From the NCBI GenBank assembly GCA_002427475.1, contig DIRG01000102.1, positions 14,093 to 24,263 on the forward strand: a stretch of 10,171 bases of DNA, in the 5' to 3' direction. The stretch is from Mageeibacillus sp. UBA5442 (GTDB lineage: Bacteria; Bacillota; Clostridia; Saccharofermentanales; DTU023). The notes under the pieces are model-generated. The model did not search any database, was not told the origin of the DNA, and worked only from the letters and a program-made list of their open reading frames with translations. This document shows positions 5,165 through 10,171 of this stretch, in pieces. The position numbers and the translations under genes were made by a program. The stretch's first letter is position 1, and each line of letters begins with the position of its first letter.

Positions 5165-7071
5165 TGCTTTCTAACTATCCATTACTTGATTCCCTCGATT
5201 TGCCGCAAGATATTAATGCTCTCTCTTATGATGAGAAAAACCGGCTGGCAGAGGAATTACGTACACTAATTATTAATGTTACCTCGAAGAATGGCGGTCA
5301 TTTGGCCTCCAATCTGGGGGTTATTGAGCTGATTATAGCTCTGCTTTCAATTATAGATGCGAAAAACGACAAGGTCATTTTCGATGTTGGGCATCAATCT
5401 TATGCTTGGAAAATCCTTACCGACCGCTATAAGGATTTTGAAACACTCCGACAAATGGGTGGGATTTCGGGCTTCCCTAAGCTTGAAGAAAGTCCCTATG
5501 ATGCCTTCGGCACCGGACACAGCAGCACCTCGATTTCAGCTGCTGTCGGCTACGCACGCGCACTAAAAGCGCAAGGCAAAGATGACAAAGTAATCGCTTT
5601 GATCGGTGATGGCGCGCTTTCGGGCGGCATGGCCTACGAAGCTCTGAATGATGCCGCACAGTCTAATGAGCAAATTCTCGTTATCTTAAATGATAATCAG
5701 ATGTCTATTGATGAGTGCGTCGGTGGGATGGCACGCCATTTAGAAAAGCTGCGCGTCAAACCCTCTTATCTCAATTTCAAATTTCGCTGGGAACAACGCC
5801 TACAGAAACTTAAATTTATCGGAAAACCGTTACTGAATGTTTTAGCAAAACTCAAGTACAAGACGCGCTCGTGGCACCGGGAAAAGGGCGTTCTCTTTGA
5901 GCAAATCGGTTTACGTTATTATGGTCCGATCAATGGCCACGACATAGAAGGATTGGAGCGTCATCTAAACGCTGCGTTGACAGTGCGTGGTCCGGCCATC
6001 CTACATGTAATAAGCAAAAAGGGCATGGGCTATTCCAAGGCGGAAACTGAGCCGACTCGTTATCACGGAGTTTCTCCTTTCCCGAAACAGTACGGTCTTG
6101 CAGATGATGATCCTGGACAACAGAAAACATTCTCCGAAGTCTTTGGGGACACTATGTTGACTCTCGGCGAGCGGGACGAGAAGACTGTCGCCATCACTGC
6201 CGCGATGGCGCAAGGAACCGGCTTATGTACTTTTAAGAACCGCTTCCCGGATCGTTTCTATGATGTCGGTATAGCAGAGCAGCATGCACTCACTCTAGCC
6301 GCCGGCCTTGCCGCAGGCGGAGCGAAACCGGTTGTCGCGCTTTACAGCACCTTTTTACAAAGAGGAATGGATCAGCTTATTCATGATATTTGCTTGCAGA
6401 ATTTACCGGTGATAATTGCCGTAGATCGTGCGGGACTTGTCGGCTCCGACGGTCCTACACACCAAGGGCTCTACGACTTGAGCATGTGCTTAAACTTACC
6501 CAATCTCAGCATCATGGCCCCGGCCACCGCAGTTGACTTGGAACGCTGCCTTGTTCATGCCCACGAATATGAGGGTCCTGTGATGATTCGTTATCCTCGC
6601 GATCTGGCTTCTACTGTGGATCTAATTTCTCTGGATGAAAATCTGTCCGAGCCTAAATCGCTCGAGGATTTGCAGCAACCACGCCATGTACGCTCGGGTT
6701 CAGATTTAACGGTATTGGCCGTCGGACCCATGATCTTGCAGGTTCTCTTGGCGATTGATAATTTTATTGGCAGCGGATATTCAATTGATTTATTTTCAGC
6801 TTTATTTATAAAACCATTTGATAACGATCTTGTGTTAAAATCTACAAATAAGACGGGCAAATTACTCATTGTTGAGGACGGATGTCTTCACAACGGTTTT
6901 GGCCAATCCTTTATTGCTGATTTGTGCGAACAGCAGACAGGAATTAATATGAAGGCGATCGGTGTTAAGGACGTTCTCCGGGAACAGGCTACACGTGCTG
7001 AGTTGTTTCAGGCAGAAGGCTTGGATCCGGAAGGACTGGCACGCAGCATCCTTGAGATGATCACTCAATGA
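5164..7071 (+). CDS. dxs: 1-deoxy-D-xylulose-5-phosphate synthase
   Basis: DXS is the thiamine-diphosphate enzyme that joins pyruvate and glyceraldehyde 3-phosphate in the first step of the MEP isoprenoid pathway. Its 635 residues match the family length. Visible motifs are GGHLASNLG (44-52, with His46), DVGHQSYAWKILTDR (74-88), GTGHSSTSISAA (116-127), the ThDP/metal motif GDGALSGG (148-155) with LNDN at 175-178, GPINGHD (254-260), GIAEQHALTLAAG (369-381) with the catalytic Glu372, and STFLQRGMDQLIHD (395-408). A transketolase C-terminal domain spans about 510-630. The usual GPVDGHD or GPIDGHD is GPINGHD here, a mild change. The ATG overlaps the ispA stop by one base, with AAGGAAG at 5152-5158, indicating coupled translation. 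Codons near 530-565 are markedly AT-rich. Confidence 0.96.
   Translation: MLSNYPLLDSLDLPQDINALSYDEKNRLAEELRTLIINVTSKNGGHLASNLGVIELIIALLSIIDAKNDKVIFDVGHQSYAWKILTDRYKDFETLRQMGGISGFPKLEESPYDAFGTGHSSTSISAAVGYARALKAQGKDDKVIALIGDGALSGGMAYEALNDAAQSNEQILVILNDNQMSIDECVGGMARHLEKLRVKPSYLNFKFRWEQRLQKLKFIGKPLLNVLAKLKYKTRSWHREKGVLFEQIGLRYYGPINGHDIEGLERHLNAALTVRGPAILHVISKKGMGYSKAETEPTRYHGVSPFPKQYGLADDDPGQQKTFSEVFGDTMLTLGERDEKTVAITAAMAQGTGLCTFKNRFPDRFYDVGIAEQHALTLAAGLAAGGAKPVVALYSTFLQRGMDQLIHDICLQNLPVIIAVDRAGLVGSDGPTHQGLYDLSMCLNLPNLSIMAPATAVDLERCLVHAHEYEGPVMIRYPRDLASTVDLISLDENLSEPKSLEDLQQPRHVRSGSDLTVLAVGPMILQVLLAIDNFIGSGYSIDLFSALFIKPFDNDLVLKSTNKTGKLLIVEDGCLHNGFGQSFIADLCEQQTGINMKAIGVKDVLREQATRAELFQAEGLDPEGLARSILEMITQ
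6755..6812 (+). promoter_or_regulatory. AT-rich island inside dxs with promoter-like hexamers
   Basis: The line 6781-6840 has only 13 G or C in 60 bases, against 32 in 60 for 6661-6720 in the same gene. Within it, TTGATT (6785-6790) and TATAAA (6807-6812) are spaced by 16 bases, and TTGATA (6755-6760) lies 17 bases from a weaker TATTCA. An internal start here could feed nadK, argR and recN. This is weak evidence; AT-rich codons for Ile, Leu, Phe and Lys explain much of it. Confidence 0.2.
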
Positions 7072-7121
7072 TCTGTAGCGAGTAAGATTACGATAAGCTG
7101 AACTAAACCTAGAGGAGATTG

Positions 7122-7136
7122 GGGAGGAAGGAATTG
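7122..7136 (+). promoter_or_regulatory. Ribosome binding site and TTG start that set the nadK N-terminus
   Basis: GGGGAGG ends at 7127, and TTG at 7134 follows after six bases, an ideal spacing. The in-frame TTG at 7119 has its purine run (GAGGAG, 7112-7117) only one base away and would place the strong GGGGAGG inside the gene. The resulting protein begins MRIALYPNSSRD, which matches the usual NAD kinase start better than MGRKELRIAL. Confidence 0.7.
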
Positions 7137-7988
7137 CGTATTGCGCTTTATCCAAATTCATCACGCGACATTAATTTTGCCACTACACGTCGGCTAATTT
7201 CTCTTTTTGACGCACATGGTGCTACCTCAGTATTAGAGGAAGATGTAGCGCCGGATATAGCTGCTATGCCGGGCTTAGAGAGGGCCTCCTACGACACCTG
7301 CGATATTATTGTCTGCCTGGGTGGCGATGGGACCTTTATCTCCGCTGTTCATCGTGATAGCGCCTATAGCCTGCCTATAACGGGAGTTAATCTGGGGCAG
7401 GTTGGTTTTTTGCCGGAGATTGAGGTGGAAAAGCTGGAAGTGGCAGTTAAACGCCTTGTCAATAAAGAGTACAGCATCGAGAATCGCATAATGCTAGATG
7501 TCAGCTGTTATGATGCTGAAGGTAAACGCTTTGCTCACGATCATGCGATTAATGATGTCGTTCTTGCTCGCGGTGGTTGTCCGCGCATTGTTACCATTGA
7601 TCTTGAAATTGAGAACGTTCCGGTTGAAAGCATACCGGGTGACGGCATAATTGTATCCACTCCGACGGGATCAACCGCCTATTCCATGTCAGCCGGTGGA
7701 CCTATTGTTCACCCAACTATGAATCTTTTATTAATTACGCCCATTTGTCCACATACTCTGCACAACCGTACCTATATTGCTGACGCTGAAACTACTGTGT
7801 CACTGAAGCTTCAGCAGTATCCTAACTGTGCGACCTTGTCTGTGGATGGGCGTTCACATTACGACATCTATCATAATGACCGGGTCGAAATAGCATGCTC
7901 CAAACACGCTTTTCGATTCATCCGCATCTGGGAAGATAAGTTCTTCCAGACATTGCCGGAAAAAATACAAAAAAGGGGCTTAGTCTAA
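7134..7988 (+). CDS. nadK: NAD kinase
   Basis: NAD kinase phosphorylates NAD to NADP, using ATP or polyphosphate, and so sets the NADPH pool. Numbered from the TTG at 7134, this 284-residue protein has GGDGTF at 63-68 (the diphosphate-binding and catalytic Asp motif), GVNLGQVGFLPEI (84-96), the NAD-binding ND pair in AINDVVLARGG (138-148), and the glycine-rich GDGIIVSTPTGSTAYS (169-184) continuing into SAGGPIVHP. TPICPHTL and SVDGR are also typical, as is the C-terminal FIRIWEDKFFQTLPEKI. GQVGFL replaces the more common GRLGFL or GNLGFL, a minor variation. It starts 62 bases after dxs, a space where tlyA often lies in related genomes, and its stop abuts the argR ATG. Confidence 0.94.
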   Translation: MRIALYPNSSRDINFATTRRLISLFDAHGATSVLEEDVAPDIAAMPGLERASYDTCDIIVCLGGDGTFISAVHRDSAYSLPITGVNLGQVGFLPEIEVEKLEVAVKRLVNKEYSIENRIMLDVSCYDAEGKRFAHDHAINDVVLARGGCPRIVTIDLEIENVPVESIPGDGIIVSTPTGSTAYSMSAGGPIVHPTMNLLLITPICPHTLHNRTYIADAETTVSLKLQQYPNCATLSVDGRSHYDIYHNDRVEIACSKHAFRFIRIWEDKFFQTLPEKIQKRGLV

Positions 7989-8474
7989 ATGAAACCATCC
8001 AAAACTCAACGCCAATCAAGGATTCTGAAAATCGTTCGTGAGCAAAACATCGAAACACAGTCTGAGCTGGTGGAAGCTTTAACGGAAAGCGGCATGACCT
8101 TTACTCAAGCTACAGTTTCGCGTGACATCAAAGAACTAGGCATCGTCAAGGTTGCTACCGGAGACGGTAAATCCAAATATGTAGCTATGAAACATAGTGG
8201 TGAGGTTGCAGCCGGACGTTTGATGAACGTTTTCAGTGAGTCTGTAATTTCGGTAAATACAGCGGGCGCTTTTGTTATTCTCAAGACTTTGCCGGGAACA
8301 GCCCAGGCGGCAGCTTCCGCTCTTGACTCTATGCATATTAATGAAATCCTCGGTACCCTAGCCGGCGATGACACAATATTCATAGCTACAGACAGCACGG
8401 AAATTGCAGATTTATTGCGTTTAAGACTGATTGGACTATCAACCGGTGACCCCCGTCCGGATCAAGCCTATTAG
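7989..8474 (+). CDS. argR: Arginine repressor ArgR/AhrC
   Basis: ArgR is a hexameric, arginine-sensing DNA-binding protein that represses arginine synthesis and can activate catabolism. The N-terminal winged helix-turn-helix (about 4-70) contains RQSRILKIVREQNIETQSEL (8-27) and the recognition segment TQATVSRDIKELGIVKV (39-55) with the Ser44-Arg45 pair. The C-terminal domain has the oligomerisation and arginine-binding signatures PGTAQAAASALD (102-113) and GTLAGDDTIFIA (122-133), where the two Asp residues contact arginine. At 161 residues it is slightly longer than usual, because of a STGDPRPDQAY tail. The ATG directly follows the nadK stop, with AAGGGG near 7973 inside nadK. No arginine biosynthesis genes are in the window, so its targets must lie elsewhere. 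Confidence 0.95.
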   Translation: MKPSKTQRQSRILKIVREQNIETQSELVEALTESGMTFTQATVSRDIKELGIVKVATGDGKSKYVAMKHSGEVAAGRLMNVFSESVISVNTAGAFVILKTLPGTAQAAASALDSMHINEILGTLAGDDTIFIATDSTEIADLLRLRLIGLSTGDPRPDQAY

Positions 8475-8483
8475 TCAGACTTA

Positions 8484-10124
8484 ATGCTGCTCTTACGTGT
8501 AGAAATTCATGATTTTGCCTTAGTCGAAGAACTCGTGATAGAGCCGGCTGACGGCTTCACTGTGCTCACAGGTGAAACCGGTGCCGGTAAATCTATTTTG
8601 ATCGATGCCTTTGATTTTCTGTCCGGTAATCGAAGCGATCGCAATATGGTGCGCACAGGTTGTGATGAGGCCAGGGTAGAGGCTTTGTTTCAATCAGAAG
8701 CTAATGAAGAACTTCTCATTTTCCGCAGTCTCAATTCTTCCGGTCGAAGTTACGCCAAAATTAACGGTGAACTTGTGACGATCCGTACTTTGCGCGATAA
8801 AATGAAGGACGTTTTGGCTATTCACGGTCAAAATGATCAACAAGCAATTTTCGACGACTCTTTGCACCGCGAACTTGTCGACGCTTATTCAGGTTCTGAA
8901 GCTGATTCTCTGCTGTCGCGATACCAGGAACTGTTGCAGGACTTGTTATTGATCGAAGAAGATATCGCACGTCTCGGACAATCTCCTGAGCAACGTGCCA
9001 GTCGGAAAGACTTCCTAGCTTATCAGATTGAAGAAATTGAAACAGCCGATCTGCAAGTTTCCGAAGAGGCTGAACTCCTCAAGAGCGCCAAAACAATGCA
9101 AGCTTTGCAAACTTTGGCTGAGCAGCTGAACACCAGTTTACAAGCTTTGTCTGCTGATAGTGAAGTCAGCGCACTCAACATGATTAGGCACGCGAAGAGA
9201 GCTTTGCTGGAAGCTGCTCGTTACAGCAGTAAGTGTAAACAGCTGGCTCAGGATTTAGATAATATCGAGACAGATCTCGACGAATTAGTCTATGAACTCA
9301 ACCGTACTAGCGATAAAGTTTCTTACAATCCCGAGCAAGTAGCAGAGATTGATCAGCGCTTGTCTTTACTCCAAAGGTTGAAGGACAAGTACGGTAAGTC
9401 TGTCGAAGAGATCTTGGAATACTTGGAAGAAGCGCGTGAGGAATTTGCCTTTCTCAGAGATTCTGATCGTATTTACGAGGAAAAATTAGCTGAAAAAGAA
9501 CTGGTTCTGAAGACTATGCAAGAATGCAGCTCCGACTTAATGCAGGTGCGGCAAGATGCTGCCCGCTCTCTGATCAAGAAAATAATCCTCGAACTGCGCT
9601 CGCTTAACATGAAGGATGTCTCCTTCGACGTTGAGATCCAAAAGATCCCCAGCCGCGGCAATCCACCTCGAGATCCGCATCGTGTCTCCTTTATGTTCTC
9701 TGCGAATCCCGGCGAGCCTGTGAAACCTCTGATCAATATCGCCTCCGGTGGAGAAGCATCACGTATTTTGCTTGCTATTAAAACCGTTCTTGCAGACGTG
9801 GACAATGTCTCAGTGCTTATATTTGATGAAATAGATCGCGGCGTTGCAGGTGAGACCAGCCAACGCATTGCGGAAAAGCTCCAGGGTATAGGACGCTTCC
9901 GCCAAGTTCTTTGCGTCACACATAGTGCTCCCATCGCAGCAGCAGCTAAAAAGCACCTACTTATCGTCAAGCTTGTTGATGAAAACCGCACGCGCACCAA
10001 GTTGGAAGAGCTAAACGATGACGCCCGAGTCGAAGAAATAGCGCGACTTTTAAGCGGCAAAACAAACGAAAGTGAATCCCGAAATTTAGCGCAATCATTG
10101 CTAGAATCGAATGGAAATCTCTAG
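8484..10124 (+). CDS. recN: DNA repair protein RecN
   Basis: RecN is an SMC-like ATPase recruited to double-strand breaks. The 546 residues are close to the family norm of about 550-570. The N-terminal half-ATPase has VEIHDFALVEEL (6-17), Walker A GETGAGKS (30-37) and HGQNDQQ (114-120). Long coiled coils span about 145-370, with the RecN-typical LKDKYGKSVEEILEYLEE at 299-316. The C-terminal half has the ABC signature SGGEASR (421-427), Walker B VLIFDEIDRG (444-453) and the switch His in VTH (478-480). The signature is usually SGGELSR, and the THLPQVAA usually seen after the switch is THSAPIAA here; both look tolerated. ATG 8484 fits the family start, but no ribosome binding site precedes it. 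Initiation may depend on ribosomes ending argR nine bases upstream. Confidence 0.96.
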   Translation: MLLLRVEIHDFALVEELVIEPADGFTVLTGETGAGKSILIDAFDFLSGNRSDRNMVRTGCDEARVEALFQSEANEELLIFRSLNSSGRSYAKINGELVTIRTLRDKMKDVLAIHGQNDQQAIFDDSLHRELVDAYSGSEADSLLSRYQELLQDLLLIEEDIARLGQSPEQRASRKDFLAYQIEEIETADLQVSEEAELLKSAKTMQALQTLAEQLNTSLQALSADSEVSALNMIRHAKRALLEAARYSSKCKQLAQDLDNIETDLDELVYELNRTSDKVSYNPEQVAEIDQRLSLLQRLKDKYGKSVEEILEYLEEAREEFAFLRDSDRIYEEKLAEKELVLKTMQECSSDLMQVRQDAARSLIKKIILELRSLNMKDVSFDVEIQKIPSRGNPPRDPHRVSFMFSANPGEPVKPLINIASGGEASRILLAIKTVLADVDNVSVLIFDEIDRGVAGETSQRIAEKLQGIGRFRQVLCVTHSAPIAAAAKKHLLIVKLVDENRTRTKLEELNDDARVEEIARLLSGKTNESESRNLAQSLLESNGNL

Positions 10125-10171
10125 CAGAGTCAACTACAATATTACGAGATTAATAAGTCATATTTCGTGCC

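Noticed and set aside
7072..7118. Possible riboswitch or terminator between dxs and nadK
   Set aside because: The gap is too short for a known riboswitch and contains no convincing inverted repeat; a GTAA-GA-TTAC match has a two-base loop and cannot fold.
9473..10060. Reverse-strand open frame of 195 codons opposite the recN C-terminus
   Set aside because: It covers the RecN signature and Walker B on the other strand and has serine-rich shadow composition, with no family resemblance.
10125..10171. Possible terminator after recN
   Set aside because: No inverted repeat followed by a T-run is visible in the 47 bases available; the region is AT-rich with no open frame.

Overview
This 10.2 kb window reads as a core-genome locus of a low-to-medium GC member of the Bacillota, most likely class Clostridia. 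The evidence is the family content and gene order: an Asp23/AmaP/DUF2273 envelope cluster followed by nusB, xseA, xseB, ispA, dxs, nadK, argR and recN, with GGAGG-type ribosome binding sites and occasional GTG and TTG starts. No mobile element, CRISPR array, tRNA or rRNA is visible.

Layout. Bases 1-154 hold the first 51 codons of a leftward HAD-phosphatase gene (yqeG family) that runs off the left edge. It is separated from efp by a 136-base divergent intergenic region carrying a promoter-like sequence and a perfect 8-bp inverted repeat. From efp (291) to recN (10124), twelve genes run rightward with gaps of 0 to 62 bases and one 1-base overlap. No terminator is seen, so the block looks like one long transcription unit, possibly with internal promoters.

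The genes fall into functional blocks: translation (efp); an envelope-stress/cell-surface module (an Asp23 protein, its membrane anchor AmaP and a small DUF2273 membrane protein); transcription antitermination (nusB); both subunits of exonuclease VII (xseA, xseB); isoprenoid precursor synthesis (ispA for FPP, dxs for the first MEP-pathway step); NAD kinase, which supplies NADP(H), a cofactor of the MEP pathway; the arginine repressor argR; and the SMC-like repair ATPase recN.

I see no undescribed multi-gene system. The points worth a second look are small-scale: the inverted repeat over the efp promoter; a hairpin that buries the start codon of the Asp23 gene; a 12-bp imperfect hairpin just before the xseB ribosome binding site; an unusual acidic N-terminal extension of XseB; a PPG stall motif at the end of the DUF2273 protein in an efp-led operon; an AT-rich island inside dxs; and the absence of genes that often sit in this neighbourhood (tlyA, folD, spoIIIA, accBC).
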